Assembly: GCF_021729035.1 (NCBI RefSeq)
Contig: NZ_JAJSAP010000008.1
Coordinates: forward strand, 62,001 to 126,000
Reading direction: 5' to 3'
DNA length: 64,000 nt
Source: Microbulbifer sediminum
GTDB taxonomy: Bacteria > Pseudomonadota > Gammaproteobacteria > Pseudomonadales > Cellvibrionaceae
Position numbers and translations under genes: made by a program. Of this stretch, positions 26,203 through 43,153 are shown one piece after another. The notes beneath the pieces are model-generated. The model did no database searches. It worked only from the letters and a program-made list of their open reading frames with translations, and had not been told where the DNA came from. Numbering within the stretch: the stretch's first letter is position 1; each line of letters begins with the position of its first letter.

Positions 26203-26426
26203 CCGTGAAAGTGCAGAATCCCGTGGATGCCGCAACGACGGCAGCTGCCAAGCCGGTGAGGTCCCCCTGCATCTCGGTCTGTGCCCTTAACGCGGAGGAC
26301 ATCTGCGAGGGCTGTTTCCGCACCGGCATGGAGATCAGTCGCTGGGGCAATATGAATAACGATGAGCGGCGCTCGGTGTTGCAACGCTGTACCGAGCGCG
26401 CCCGGCAGATGGGTCGGCTCTGGTAG
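26199..26426 (+). CDS. DUF1289 family small zinc-binding protein
   Basis: A 75-residue protein with the DUF1289 pattern: [10 protein letters not shown], then ICEGCFRT, then [16 protein letters not shown]. The four conserved cysteines probably bind zinc or a cluster. Function is unknown. It overlaps the gamma-CA gene by four bases and must be co-translated with it; this pairing suggests a functional link but does not show one. Confidence 0.88.
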   Translation: MTVKVQNPVDAATTAAAKPVRSPCISVCALNAEDICEGCFRTGMEISRWGNMNNDERRSVLQRCTERARQMGRLW

Positions 26427-26574
26427 CCTGCCCGCTAGAATTTCGAAACGTTAAGCGTACCCAGGAAACGACCGCCGGCCGGGACACTCCACGCGCCGGA
26501 TTTCCCACATTGTCAGTGGCCGTGGCGATGGCGGCAGTGACGGGGCGCGCACAAAGCATTCAATACAGAAGAAT

Positions 26575-30090
<3,516 letters not shown>

Positions 30091-30248
30091 GCCCGGGTTG
30101 CTGAGGCCCGGGGCGGCGGCCAAAAAGGAGATTACGGACGCCAAAGTGGCCAAACTGGCAACGCGGGTCGACTGCCCGGTTCTATGGGGGTAAGCTATGC
30201 CGCCATTATCGCCCGGTGGCATTTTTACAGTTGAAAGGCGCGGATTGC

Positions 30249-31202
30249 ATGAATTTCAATTTTCTCGAGTTTGAACAGCCGATTGCTGAGCTCGAAAGCA
30301 AGATCAAGGAGCTGCAGCACGTCGGCGACGACAATGAACTGAATATCGCCGACGAAGTGGCCCGCCTGCGCGAAAAAAGTCGCAGCCTCACCGAGACCAT
30401 CTATGCGGACCTGACCCCCTGGCAGGTGGTGCAGGTGGCCCGCCACCCGCAGCGTCCCTACTCGAAAGACTATATCGAGCGGATGTTCACGGACTGGGAT
30501 GAACTCCACGGCGATCGCCACTTCGGAGACGACAAGGCCATTATCTCCGGTATCGCACGTCTCGATGGCAAACCGGTCGCGGTCATCGGGGAGGAAAAGG
30601 GCCGCTCCGTGAACGACAAGGTGGCACGTAACTTCGGTATGCCCAAACCTGAGGGGTACCGCAAGGCCCTGCGGATCATGGAAATGGCGGAGCGCTTCAA
30701 GATGCCGGTGCTGACGCTGATCGACACCCCGGGGGCCTATCCGGGGATCGACAGTGAAGAGCGGGGTATCAGTGAGGCCATCGCCCAGAACCTGGCGGTC
30801 ATGTCGCGGTTGCGGACCCCGATTATCTGTACGGTAATCGGTGAGGGGTCGTCCGGTGGCGCGCTGGCGATCGGGGTTGGCGACCAGCTGAATATGCTGC
30901 AGTACTCCACTTACTTTGTGATTTCGCCGGAGGGCTGTGCCAACATCATCTGGAAAACCGTGGAGAAGGCGCCGCTGGCGGCGGAGGCCATGGGTGTCAC
31001 TTCCAGTGTGCTGGAGGAGCTGGGCATTGTCGACGAAACCATCGCGGAGCCACTGGGCGGCGCTCACCGGGACCCGGGTGCAATGGCGGCGCGGTTGCAG
31101 GAGCGCCTGGTCGAGCAGCTGGACCGGCTGCGCAATGTACCTATCGACGAGTTGCTGGAGAAGCGCTACCAGCGCCTGATGAGCTACGGCAATATCACCT
31201 GA
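30249..31202 (+). CDS. accA: Acetyl-CoA carboxylase carboxyltransferase subunit alpha
   Basis: A 317-residue subunit that, with AccD, transfers the carboxyl group from biotin to acetyl-CoA to make malonyl-CoA for fatty acid synthesis. The N-terminus [19 protein letters not shown] and segments [17 protein letters not shown] and [12 protein letters not shown] are diagnostic. ATG 30249 is chosen rather than an upstream frame start at 30216 because it matches the conserved family N-terminus (E. coli [15 protein letters not shown]). It ends in a strong bidirectional terminator. Confidence 0.98.
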   Translation: MNFNFLEFEQPIAELESKIKELQHVGDDNELNIADEVARLREKSRSLTETIYADLTPWQVVQVARHPQRPYSKDYIERMFTDWDELHGDRHFGDDKAIISGIARLDGKPVAVIGEEKGRSVNDKVARNFGMPKPEGYRKALRIMEMAERFKMPVLTLIDTPGAYPGIDSEERGISEAIAQNLAVMSRLRTPIICTVIGEGSSGGALAIGVGDQLNMLQYSTYFVISPEGCANIIWKTVEKAPLAAEAMGVTSSVLEELGIVDETIAEPLGGAHRDPGAMAARLQERLVEQLDRLRNVPIDELLEKRYQRLMSYGNIT

Positions 31203-31258
31203 CCGCCCGGATCGCTGGAAGCGAATAGCGTTGGCGGTCAGAAGCGGGCCTGTCATAT

Positions 31259-31297
31259 AAAAAAGCCACGGCAAGTAACCTTGCCGTGGCTTTTTTT
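31259..31297. terminator. Bidirectional intrinsic terminator between accA and the DegV gene
   Basis: An 11-bp perfect stem (GCCACGGCAAG / CTTGCCGTGGC, loop TAAC) at 31265-31290 has an A-run on its left and seven T on its right. It can end transcripts arriving from accA and from the convergent DegV gene. Confidence 0.93.
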
Positions 31298-31338
31298 GTG
31301 CTCGCGCTCGCGGCCAGGGAATCCCCTGGTGAGGCGGT

Positions 31339-32247
31339 TCAGGGCGTTTCGGAGGCCAGCGCCAGGGACACCGTGCCCGGTCCCAGGTTAATCCCGCCGG
31401 AAAGGCTCATCACGGATTGATGGATTTTCACCTGGTGTTCCTCGGCGACTGACTTCAGCAGCTGGTAGCCCGGGACCTTCTCCAGGTCTGAGAGCTTGCC
31501 GGCGATACTTACCATCACGATAGGCATCAGTAGTTCACCTGCGCGGATTTTATCGACGGCAAGCCTGAACAGAGCCTCGGTACAGCGGTCGTACCCACGC
31601 AGGGTATCGGTGACGGTACTGCCTTCGTGGTGCATCGACAGGATAGGGTTCAGTTTCAGCAGGCGCGCGGCCATCGCCTTCAGCCAGCTGATGCTGTTCT
31701 CGTTCTTGCTGCGCGCGCGCTTGCGCACGTAATAGACATCGCGGATCGCGGCGTAGCCGTGCACCTTGCGGCGGAACTCCTCTGCCTTGGTCGCAACCTG
31801 GGCGCCGTCCAGGCCGCGACGGATCAGCGACAGCGTGTACAGGGCCAGCAGCCCCTGGCCGGAGAACAGCGAATGGGTATCAACCGTGTGAACCCGTACC
31901 GATCCATCCGCACCGCGGGTGGTGAGATTCTCGGCGGCGGCCACGGCGTTGGCATAGGTTGGGCTGTTGGCTGCGTTGATCGTCTGCACGACGATGTCGT
32001 TGTGGCCTTTCTTGATCGCCGCCTGGAGCATGCTTTCAATTTCCGCCATGGGAGCGGGCCCGGTGACAATCTGGTGGGAGCGATCCACCAGGGACAGGGT
32101 ATAGAAGTGAGCCATCTGCGCGGGGTTGCGCTGGTCACCGAAAACATCCTTACCCACACTCACAGTATGCGGGAGGACCGGGATGGAAAATTTGCGTAGA
32201 AACTCATCCGGAAGGTCGCATCCGGAATCCACAACGAGCTGGACCAT
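31339..32247 (-). CDS. DegV family fatty-acid-binding protein
   Basis: A 302-residue DegV/EDD-fold protein. The N-terminus MVQLVVDSGCDLPDEFL and the downstream IPVLPHTVSVG are typical; SLFSGQGLLA and HHEGSTVT lie in the ligand-binding regions. Known DegV/FakB proteins bind a fatty acid and, in Firmicutes, present it to a kinase (FakA). No DAK-type FakA gene is in this window, so its role here is unknown. It is leftward and separate from the sugar transporter by about 230 bases. Confidence 0.88.
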   Translation of the reverse strand: MVQLVVDSGCDLPDEFLRKFSIPVLPHTVSVGKDVFGDQRNPAQMAHFYTLSLVDRSHQIVTGPAPMAEIESMLQAAIKKGHNDIVVQTINAANSPTYANAVAAAENLTTRGADGSVRVHTVDTHSLFSGQGLLALYTLSLIRRGLDGAQVATKAEEFRRKVHGYAAIRDVYYVRKRARSKNENSISWLKAMAARLLKLNPILSMHHEGSTVTDTLRGYDRCTEALFRLAVDKIRAGELLMPIVMVSIAGKLSDLEKVPGYQLLKSVAEEHQVKIHQSVMSLSGGINLGPGTVSLALASETP

Positions 32248-32450
32248 GTGTAACTCTTGTTTGAATTTTCTGTGAAAATTGTGGTGATTGTGCGTTGGCG
32301 GAATTTATCATCTGCCGCGGGGCAAGCCCAGCAGATCAGTACTGTTGTACTTTTCGAACAATAGAGTCGGAAGATTTGGCCCTGTGTTGCCGATTGGGTG
32401 GTTTAGGTGGGAAAAAGTTTTGCCGGCCGGCATCAATGGCAGGGAGGGAG

Positions 32451-32473
32451 CGGGCGGCATCCGATGCCGCCCG
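32451..32473 (-). terminator. Hairpin after the sugar transporter
   Basis: A 10-bp stem (CGGGCGGCAT / ATGCCGCCCG, loop CCG) lies just past the stop of the leftward transporter gene. There is no T-run, so it may stabilise the transcript end rather than terminate on its own. Confidence 0.45.
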
Positions 32474-32480
32474 TGGTAAA

Positions 32481-33920
32481 TCAGCCAGGCATCTGTTCCA
32501 GCTCGAGGCCGGCAGTCTCGTTAATCCAGCGGGCCACAAACAGCACGGACAGGGCCGCGCAAAGCATATACAGGGAGTAGGTCCCGGCCAACCCGACCAG
32601 GGCCAGCAGGGCAGGGAAGCTCAGGGTGATGGCAAAGTTTGAACCCCACTGGGCCAGTCCCGCCACTGCGAGGCCGGAGCCGCGCACCTGGTTGGGAAAC
32701 ATTTCCCCGAGCATCACCCACATCACCGGGCCCCAGGAAAAGTTAAAGAAGAATACATAGGCATTGGCGGCAATCAGGGCGACGATGCCCATCTGGTCGG
32801 AGAGTATCAGCTTGCCGCTCCCATCCAGGCTGGCAGTGCTGAATGCGGCGACCATCATGGCGAGGGTGACAGCCATGCCCACTGAGCCGAAGAACAGCAG
32901 TGGTTTGCGGCCGATGCGGTCAATTAGCCCCAGCGCGATCAGGCAGGCACCAATGCTGACCGCCCCGGAAATGACGTTGATCAGCAGGGCATCAGATTCA
33001 GAGAAACCCACTGATTGCCAGAGGACAGCGCCGTAATAGAAGACCACATTGATGCCCACCAACTGCTGGAATACGGCCAAACCGATACCTACCCAGACGA
33101 TGCCCCGGATCTTGCCGGCGCTATCCAGCAGGTCGGCGAATCTCGGCTTGTGGTCGGCTGCCACGGATGCCTGGACATCGCGCAGCTTCGCATCCGCCGC
33201 CCCGGCGCCTGGATACAGGCGCTGGAGCTCGGCCCGGGCGCGATTGTCCTGCCGTGAAATTACCAGGTAACGGGGGCTTTCGGGGATCCATAGCAGGGCC
33301 AGGAAAAATACTGCGGCGGGCAATATTTCCACCCAGAACATCCAGCGCCAGGCTTCGTAGCCGTACCACCATTCGGTCATCGCCGACCCGGCCACCTGCG
33401 CCAGCAGGTAGTTGCTGACAAACGCGGTGAACAGGCCCGAGATGATCGCCACCTGCTGGATCGTGGACAACCTGCCACGCCACGCGGCTGGTGCAACCTC
33501 GCTGATATAGGCCGGTGACAGCACACTGGCCGCGCCTACGGCGAGGCCACCGATAACCCGGAATACCACGAATTCAAGCGAAGAGGATGCGATACCCGAG
33601 CCCCAGGCGCTCAGCAGGAAAAAGACCGCGGCCAGAAGCAGCAGCCGCTTGCGGCCCCAGATATCTGCCATCCGGCCAGCACCGAAGGCGCCGACGGCGC
33701 AACCCAGCAGCATGGAAGAAACATTGAACCCGGTACCGGCGCTGTTGGAATTGAAGGCCTGCTGGAGACCCTCGACAGTGCCGTTGATCACGCCGCTGTC
33801 AAAACCGAACAGGAAGCCACCAATGGTGGCCACACTGCAGATCAGCAGGATAAAGGCGAGGGGTGGGGAATCCTGGATTCCGGCGTGCCCCTGTTTTACT
33901 TGACTCTCAATCGCTTCCAT
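32481..33920 (-). CDS. Sugar porter family MFS transporter
   Basis: A 479-residue, 12-helix major facilitator of the sugar porter group (XylE/GalP/GLUT type). Signatures are FGFDSGVINGT in helix 1, GRMADIWGRKRLL after helix 2, PESPRYLV before the central loop and GRKPLLFFG after helix 8. Likely substrate is a hexose or pentose taken up with protons or by facilitated diffusion. ATG 33920 has GGGAG about 7 bases upstream; a TTG one codon earlier is the alternative. No sugar-catabolic gene is adjacent. Confidence 0.92.
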   Translation of the reverse strand: MEAIESQVKQGHAGIQDSPPLAFILLICSVATIGGFLFGFDSGVINGTVEGLQQAFNSNSAGTGFNVSSMLLGCAVGAFGAGRMADIWGRKRLLLLAAVFFLLSAWGSGIASSSLEFVVFRVIGGLAVGAASVLSPAYISEVAPAAWRGRLSTIQQVAIISGLFTAFVSNYLLAQVAGSAMTEWWYGYEAWRWMFWVEILPAAVFFLALLWIPESPRYLVISRQDNRARAELQRLYPGAGAADAKLRDVQASVAADHKPRFADLLDSAGKIRGIVWVGIGLAVFQQLVGINVVFYYGAVLWQSVGFSESDALLINVISGAVSIGACLIALGLIDRIGRKPLLFFGSVGMAVTLAMMVAAFSTASLDGSGKLILSDQMGIVALIAANAYVFFFNFSWGPVMWVMLGEMFPNQVRGSGLAVAGLAQWGSNFAITLSFPALLALVGLAGTYSLYMLCAALSVLFVARWINETAGLELEQMPG

Positions 33921-34218
33921 CAACCGGCTCCCGTAACTTTATTCTGTTTTGCAAATAATTGTCGGTTGGGCGGGATTGTAGCGGTACTGACCCGCCAGTT
34001 ATTGTAAAGAGTTGCTATTTCGGGCCGGCCTGGCTCGCTGTGGACCCGGCTGGGCGCATCCTTTGGTGTTGCAGGGATGGGTGTCGGACAGGCGGAGTTA
34101 TCGCCACACAGCTGTAATAGAAAAAATGGATAAGCCAGATCCGGGTTTTCGATTTTATCGATGGCCAGATGCCGGTTACGCTTGGGTCCATGACAGGCAC
34201 TTGAATTGAGGATACCCG

Positions 34219-34959
34219 ATGAAAGCACTGATAAATCTGGTGGCATTGGTCCTGCTGGGAATCTCAACTTCCGGCGCCATGGCCGAAGAGCGAGTCCTGA
34301 TGGTGCTGACGAGCCACGACCGGATGGGGGACACTGGTAAAGAAACCGGATTCTGGATGGCGGAGCTGACACATCCCTACTTCGCCCTGGCCGACGCGGG
34401 GATTGGGGTGGATATCGCGAGTATCGCTGGTGGTGAAGCTCCCATCGATCCCCGTAGCCTGGAGAAAGAAGATGCGGACAACAGCCGGTTCCTGGCCTCG
34501 GGGGAAACCCGGCAACAAATCCAGGATACGCCGGCACTGGCATCGGTAGATCCCTCTTCCTACGCTGCGGTCATCTTTGTCGGCGGCCATGGAACCATGT
34601 GGGACTTTCCGCGCAATGAAGCCGTCAACCGGGTGGCAGCGGCAATCTATGACCGCGGTGGCGTGGTGGCGGCAGTGTGCCACGGCCCGGCAGCCCTCCT
34701 GGGTATTACGCTGGAGGATGGCAGCAGCCTGATCGAGGGGCGCAAGGTGACGGGATTTACCAACAGCGAGGAGCGGGCAGTCGGCCTGGCCGGCACGGTA
34801 CCTTTTATGCTGGAAGACGCTCTGGAGTCGGCGGGGGCGCAGTTCAGCAGCGCTGCGGACTGGCAATCCCATGTGGTCGTTGATGGCCGGCTGATCACGG
34901 GGCAGAACCCGGCTTCCGCCGGTGCCCTTGGCACCCGGGTGGCGGAGGCCATCCGCTAA
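34219..34959 (+). CDS. Exported DJ-1/PfpI family protein (Hsp31-like)
   Basis: A 246-residue protein with a signal peptide (LVALVLLGISTSGAMA) and a class I glutamine amidotransferase-like fold. The nucleophile elbow AVCHGPAAL holds Cys154 and His155; the acidic partner region and VFVGGHGTMWDF are present. This resembles Hsp31/YajL-type chaperones or glyoxalase-III-like enzymes, but the secreted location is unusual, since most are cytoplasmic. Function is not certain. It has GAGG before its ATG and a GC-rich terminator downstream. Confidence 0.85.
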   Translation: MKALINLVALVLLGISTSGAMAEERVLMVLTSHDRMGDTGKETGFWMAELTHPYFALADAGIGVDIASIAGGEAPIDPRSLEKEDADNSRFLASGETRQQIQDTPALASVDPSSYAAVIFVGGHGTMWDFPRNEAVNRVAAAIYDRGGVVAAVCHGPAALLGITLEDGSSLIEGRKVTGFTNSEERAVGLAGTVPFMLEDALESAGAQFSSAADWQSHVVVDGRLITGQNPASAGALGTRVAEAIR

Positions 34960-35035
34960 CCGGCTGGCCGCGGCATACCCCCACTGGAGTGTCGTGGGGA
35001 TTGTTGAAGACATTGTTGTAGACTGAGCGCAACAG

Positions 35036-35066
35036 GGCGCCGGGCGAGAGTCGCCGGCGCCTTTTT
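35036..35066 (+). terminator. Intrinsic terminator after the DJ-1 family gene
   Basis: An 8-bp stem (GGCGCCGG / CCGGCGCC) with a 10-base loop is followed by five T, 77 bases past the stop and before tilS. Confidence 0.75.
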
Positions 35067-35123
35067 CATTTTTCAGTGTGTGGCAGGTGCGGATTGGGCC
35101 GGTAGTATCCGGCGTGGGGAGAT

Positions 35124-36431
35124 ATGCACGATCAAGTCGGGAATATACAGCGACGGCTGGCAGCGGCGCTGGCGGCGCATCCCTGCAACGGGCGCCGCTG
35201 GGTCGCCCTGAGTGGCGGGCTCGATTCCTGTGTCTTGCTGCATCTGCTCAGTGCACTGGGCGTGCCCTGTAGCGCAATCCACGTGAACCACCAGTTATCA
35301 CGGAACTCCGCGGATTGGGAGGCGCACTGCCAGGAGTTGGCCATATCCCTCGATATTCCCTTTGTCGCTGAGCGTGTAACGGTCAGCGACAGTGGCCGGG
35401 GGCTGGAAGAGGCCGCGCGACGTGCCCGTTACGCCGCCTTTGCCGGCGTCCTGCAGGACGGGGACCAGCTGCTGACCGCGCACCATGGCGATGACCAGGC
35501 GGAAACCTTCCTGTTGCGCCTGCTGCGCGGCGCCGGTGTGCAGGGCCTGGCCGGCATGGCGGCCGATCGGCCGCTGGGGCGGGGACGGCTGGTGCGACTG
35601 CTGCTGGGTATCGGGCGCCCGGAGCTGGAGCGGTATGCCAGGGAGGCCGGTCTCGCCTGGGTGGAGGACGAGAGCAATGAGGATACGCGTTTTGATCGCA
35701 ACTACCTGCGCCGGGAAGTGATGCCCGGGCTGCGGGCGCGCTGGCCCCTCCGCGAGCGGGTGGGGCGTGCGGCTGCCAACCTGGGGGAGGCTGCGGAGCT
35801 ACTGCAGGAGGTTGCTCTGGAAGACCTGCGGGCCTGTGGCTTGCGCAGCGAGCGCTGCGGGGAGAGTATCGGCCTGGAAGCCCTGGATACCCTGAGTCTG
35901 GCACGGCGCAAGAACCTGCTGCGGTACTGGGTGTACCAGCATGCATGGGAGGCGCCCACCGCGGTGCAGCTGGATGAACTCCTGCGCCAGGTGGGAGAGG
36001 CGCGCGGCGATCGCCAGCCGGCGGTCGAGCTCTGTGCCCTGTCCGCCCGGCGTTACCGGGAGCGCCTCTACTTGCTGCCGCCCCTGGAGCCCGCCGATCC
36101 GGACCTGGAGCTGGCCTGGTCCGGGACGGAGGCCCTTCGTATCCCGGGTGCCGGGATGCTGCTCCCCCCGGCTGGATGGCCCAGGGGGAATTACCGGGTG
36201 CGCTTTCGCCATGGTGGTGAGCGGGCCAGGCCGGTGGGGCGGCCGCATTCCCAGGTGCTCAAGAAGCTACTGCAGGAGTACGGGCTGGAGCCCTGGCTGC
36301 GCGAGCGGGTTCCACTAATCTTTGAGGGGGAGCGAATGCTGGCCGTTGGCGACCTGTTCCTGTGCCGCGTTGCCGGGAGTGAGTCGTTGCCGGAGGTCCC
36401 CCGCTGGCAACCGGAGACGTTTTCTGATTGA
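35124..36431 (+). CDS. tilS: tRNA(Ile)-lysidine synthetase
   Basis: A 435-residue ATP-pyrophosphatase-type enzyme that converts the wobble cytidine of the minor isoleucine tRNA (CAU anticodon) to lysidine, making it read AUA. The PP-loop SGGLDS is at residues 30-35, followed by HVNHQLSRNSADWE and the HHGDDQAETFLLRLLRG substrate loop. The C-terminal domain has the typical HGGERARPVGR segment. Length matches E. coli TilS (432). It precedes pyrG by about 125 bases. Confidence 0.95.
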   Translation: MHDQVGNIQRRLAAALAAHPCNGRRWVALSGGLDSCVLLHLLSALGVPCSAIHVNHQLSRNSADWEAHCQELAISLDIPFVAERVTVSDSGRGLEEAARRARYAAFAGVLQDGDQLLTAHHGDDQAETFLLRLLRGAGVQGLAGMAADRPLGRGRLVRLLLGIGRPELERYAREAGLAWVEDESNEDTRFDRNYLRREVMPGLRARWPLRERVGRAAANLGEAAELLQEVALEDLRACGLRSERCGESIGLEALDTLSLARRKNLLRYWVYQHAWEAPTAVQLDELLRQVGEARGDRQPAVELCALSARRYRERLYLLPPLEPADPDLELAWSGTEALRIPGAGMLLPPAGWPRGNYRVRFRHGGERARPVGRPHSQVLKKLLQEYGLEPWLRERVPLIFEGERMLAVGDLFLCRVAGSESLPEVPRWQPETFSD

Positions 36432-36544
36432 GCAGAATCCTGCATTCTGGTAGTCTGGCGTCCCATCTCGAGGCAGAGGAATGGCGCCACCCGGTGCGGC
36501 CTCTGCCAGCCCCGCAACCCGATTCCATCGGGCACTCAGATTGA

Positions 36545-39131
<2,587 letters not shown>

Positions 39132-39194
39132 CGCCGGGATCGAACAAGTCGTGGGGGTTATTGTCCCCGCGGTCGAACACTTTCAATTAAATAA

Positions 39195-40502
<1,308 letters not shown>

Positions 40503-40511
40503 GCGCCTGTC

Positions 40512-40545
40512 CCCGCGAATGCGGCATCTTGCCGCATTCGCGGGC
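40512..40545 (+). terminator. Long perfect hairpin between eno and ftsB
   Basis: A 15-bp perfect stem (CCCGCGAATGCGGCA and its complement, loop TCT) lies directly after eno. No T-run follows; it ends about 7 bases before the ftsB ATG, so it may protect the eno mRNA end or control ftsB translation rather than terminate fully. Confidence 0.6.
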
Positions 40546-40551
40546 CGGTAA

Positions 40552-40857
40552 ATGATTGACACCGTTATGAAATGGTTGCTGGCTTTCCTTGTTGTTTCCC
40601 TGCTTGTCATGCAGTACCGCCTATGGGTCGGTGAGGGCAGCATGGCGGAAGTATCGCGGCTGCAGCGCCAGCTTGACGAACAGCGTGAAAAAAACGCGGC
40701 CCTGTTGCGGGAAAACCGGCAGCTGTTGCGTGAAGTGCGCAGTGTCAAGGAAGGTACCGAAGGGGTCGAGGCGAAGGCACGTTACGACCTTGGCCTGATC
40801 AAGGAGGGCGAGACACTGTTTATCTTTCTCGATCCCGAGGAGGGCCAAAACCAGTGA
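40552..40857 (+). CDS. ftsB: Cell division protein FtsB
   Basis: A 101-residue bitopic protein of the FtsQLB divisome complex. A single N-terminal helix (WLLAFLVVSLLVMQYRLWVG) is followed by a coiled coil (VSRLQRQLDEQREKNAAL, then LLRENRQLL) and the GVEAKARYDLGLIKEGETLF tail, all matching FtsB. An in-frame ATG at 40567 gives an N-terminus closer to E. coli FtsB, so the start is not certain. The stop overlaps the ispD GTG. Confidence 0.93.
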   Translation: MIDTVMKWLLAFLVVSLLVMQYRLWVGEGSMAEVSRLQRQLDEQREKNAALLRENRQLLREVRSVKEGTEGVEAKARYDLGLIKEGETLFIFLDPEEGQNQ

Positions 40858-41573
40858 TTTCAGGCTACTGGGTAGTGGTTCCCGCCGCAGGGGTGGGCAA
40901 GAGGATGGGGGCCGATCGTCCCAAGCAATACCTCCCCCTGTTGGGTCGCCCACTCCTTTCCCTCACTCTGCGCAATATCCTGACCTGGCCGGGGCTGGCC
41001 GGTGTCGTGGTGGCAGTATCCGATGATGATCCCTACTACCAGCATATTCCAGAATCCTCGGACAACCGGGTGCACCGGGCGACCGGTGGCCCAGAGCGTG
41101 CCCATTCCGTGCTGGAGGCCCTCAACTTCCTTGCCGGCCGGGTGGCGCCTGAAACCCAGGTGCTGGTACACGATGCAGCCCGGCCCTGTATCTCGCTCGA
41201 TGACATCCACGCGCTGCTCGATGACGACAGCGAGCCAATGGCATTACTGGCACAGCGGTCCAGCGACACGCTGAAGCTGGGCAAAGCGGAAGGGGGTTGC
41301 GAACGGGTGGCCGAGACCCTTGATCGAGCACACATCTGGCAGGCGCAGACTCCCCAGCGGGCACCGCTCGGGGAACTACACCGCTGCCTGCGCAGGGGCC
41401 TGGAGCGGGGCGAGGGCATTACCGATGAAGCCAGTGCACTGGAGCTGGAGGGCCATCGCCCGCTGCTGGTGGAGGGCCGCAGGGACAACATCAAAGTGAC
41501 CCTGCCTGCGGACATCCCGCTGGCCGAGGCTGTCCTGAGGCTGCGCTACGCGGCGACGGAACCCAGGCGTTGA
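40854..41573 (+). CDS. ispD: 2-C-methyl-D-erythritol 4-phosphate cytidylyltransferase
   Basis: A 239-residue enzyme of the MEP isoprenoid pathway that makes CDP-methylerythritol. The nucleotide-binding N-terminus VVPAAGVGKRMGADRPKQYL and the VHDAARPC motif are clear; the C-terminus has TDEASALELEGHRPLLVEG, then KVTLPADI. The start is GTG, overlapping ftsB by 4 bases, which implies translational coupling. ispF follows 52 bases later. Confidence 0.96.
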   Translation: MISGYWVVVPAAGVGKRMGADRPKQYLPLLGRPLLSLTLRNILTWPGLAGVVVAVSDDDPYYQHIPESSDNRVHRATGGPERAHSVLEALNFLAGRVAPETQVLVHDAARPCISLDDIHALLDDDSEPMALLAQRSSDTLKLGKAEGGCERVAETLDRAHIWQAQTPQRAPLGELHRCLRRGLERGEGITDEASALELEGHRPLLVEGRRDNIKVTLPADIPLAEAVLRLRYAATEPRR

Positions 41574-41625
41574 ACAACTGCTGAAGCGACGGGCGACGGG
41601 TAAGTAACAGAGAGAAGAATCGCAA

Positions 41626-42111
41626 GTGAGTATTCGAATTGGCCAGGGCTTTGACGTGCATGCCTTCGGAGAGGGAGACCATGTCATTCTTGGCGGTGTC
41701 AGGATTCCCCACAGCCGCGGGCTCGAAGCCCACAGCGATGGAGACGTATTGCTCCATGCGCTGGCCGATGCCCTCCTGGGCGCGCTGGCCCTCGGTGATA
41801 TTGGCCATCATTTCCCCGATACGGACAGCCGCTTTGCGGGTGCGGATAGTCGCGGCCTGTTGCGCCACGTGGTCGGGGAGATACAGCGACGCGGTTACCG
41901 ACTGGGCAACGCCGACTGCACCCTGATTGCTCAGAAGCCAAAAATGGCACCCCATATCGGTGAGATGCGGGCCAATATTGCCGCTGACTGCGCTGTCGCT
42001 CCCGCTGATGTGAGTGTCAAGGCGACCACCAGTGAGCGCCTCGGGTTTACCGGCCGGGGTGAGGGCATCGCGGCCATGGCGTCGGTGCTGCTGGAGCGCG
42101 TGGATGACTGA
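41626..42111 (+). CDS. ispF: 2-C-methyl-D-erythritol 2,4-cyclodiphosphate synthase
   Basis: A 161-residue trimeric zinc enzyme for the next-but-one MEP step. Signatures: [14 protein letters not shown] with the zinc ligands Asp and His, [19 protein letters not shown], and [19 protein letters not shown] at the C-terminus. The start is GTG with a purine-rich leader (AGAGAGAAGA). The stop overlaps truD by 8 bases. Confidence 0.97.
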   Translation: MSIRIGQGFDVHAFGEGDHVILGGVRIPHSRGLEAHSDGDVLLHALADALLGALALGDIGHHFPDTDSRFAGADSRGLLRHVVGEIQRRGYRLGNADCTLIAQKPKMAPHIGEMRANIAADCAVAPADVSVKATTSERLGFTGRGEGIAAMASVLLERVDD

Positions 42112-43072
42112 GCAATGGGACCTGGACTGGCCGCGTACACTGGGCGGCCCGGCGATCAGCGCCCTGTTCCGGCGCGAGCCGGAGGATTTTGTGGTAGAGG
42201 AGCTGGCTGCTCCCACACTCGCCGAGTCGGGTGAGCATGTCTACCTGCAGGTTCGCAAGCGCGGCGCCAACACCGGCTGGGTGGCGCAACAGCTTGCCCG
42301 GGTGGCTGGCGTGGCACCGCGGGACGTGAGTTATTACGGTCTCAAGGATCGCCATGCGGTCACCACACAATGGTTCAGCGTCTGGCTGGCACAAAAGCCC
42401 GAACCCGACTGGGGCGCCGTGGTCAATGAGGAGATAGAACTGCTCCAGCATGGGCGCGGCCCGCGCAAGTTGCGTCGCGGGGAGCATGCCGGCAACCGCT
42501 TCCGGATCCGGCTGCGTGATGTGCACGGTGATCGGGATAAGGCCGACACACTGATCGACCGCCTCTCTGGCGGGGTGCCGAATTATTTCGGCGAGCAGCG
42601 CTTCGGGCGCGCTGGTGGCAACCTGTCGCTGGCGCGGCGGCTGGCAGAAGAGGGAGGGCGCAGCCGTAAGAGCGAGCGTACTTTCGCCATGTCAGCAGCC
42701 CGCAGCTGGCTGTTCAACCAGGTCCTGGCGCGGCGGGTGCTGGACGGCAACTGGCAGCGGTTACTGGACGGGGAGCCCGACACCATGCCCACCGGTCCCT
42801 TGTGGGGGCGAGGCAGGAACCCGGCCGGCGCGGCGCTGGCCGAACTCGAGGCGCACGCGATTGAGCCGTGGCAGCCCTGGTGCGACTGGCTGGAGCACTG
42901 TGGTCTCAAACAGGAGCGGCGGCCCCTGGTTCTGAAGCCGGAGGCGCTGGAGAGTGAATGGCTTGGCGATGACCTGGAGCTGGCCTTCGCCCTTCCTGTC
43001 GGTGCTTTTGCCACCGCGGTATTACGGGAACTGGCAGAACTGGCCAACGTTGCGAATGCCGCCATAAAATAG
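42104..43072 (+). CDS. truD: tRNA pseudouridine(13) synthase
   Basis: A 322-residue enzyme converting U13 of tRNA-Glu to pseudouridine. The catalytic aspartate is Asp82 in [14 protein letters not shown], with PEDFVVEE near the N-terminus, [15 protein letters not shown] and the [18 protein letters not shown] segment. ATG 42104 is chosen because it matches the family start; the frame is open upstream inside ispF. After it comes pcm with an 81-base gap; surE, usually here, is absent. Confidence 0.95.
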   Translation: MTEQWDLDWPRTLGGPAISALFRREPEDFVVEELAAPTLAESGEHVYLQVRKRGANTGWVAQQLARVAGVAPRDVSYYGLKDRHAVTTQWFSVWLAQKPEPDWGAVVNEEIELLQHGRGPRKLRRGEHAGNRFRIRLRDVHGDRDKADTLIDRLSGGVPNYFGEQRFGRAGGNLSLARRLAEEGGRSRKSERTFAMSAARSWLFNQVLARRVLDGNWQRLLDGEPDTMPTGPLWGRGRNPAGAALAELEAHAIEPWQPWCDWLEHCGLKQERRPLVLKPEALESEWLGDDLELAFALPVGAFATAVLRELAELANVANAAIK

Positions 43073-43153
43073 ACGACAACTAAGAATCATAACCGGCGAC
43101 AGAGCCGGCACGCCGACGGGACCAGGGGCCCGTCGCCAGTTGAAAGGGACACT

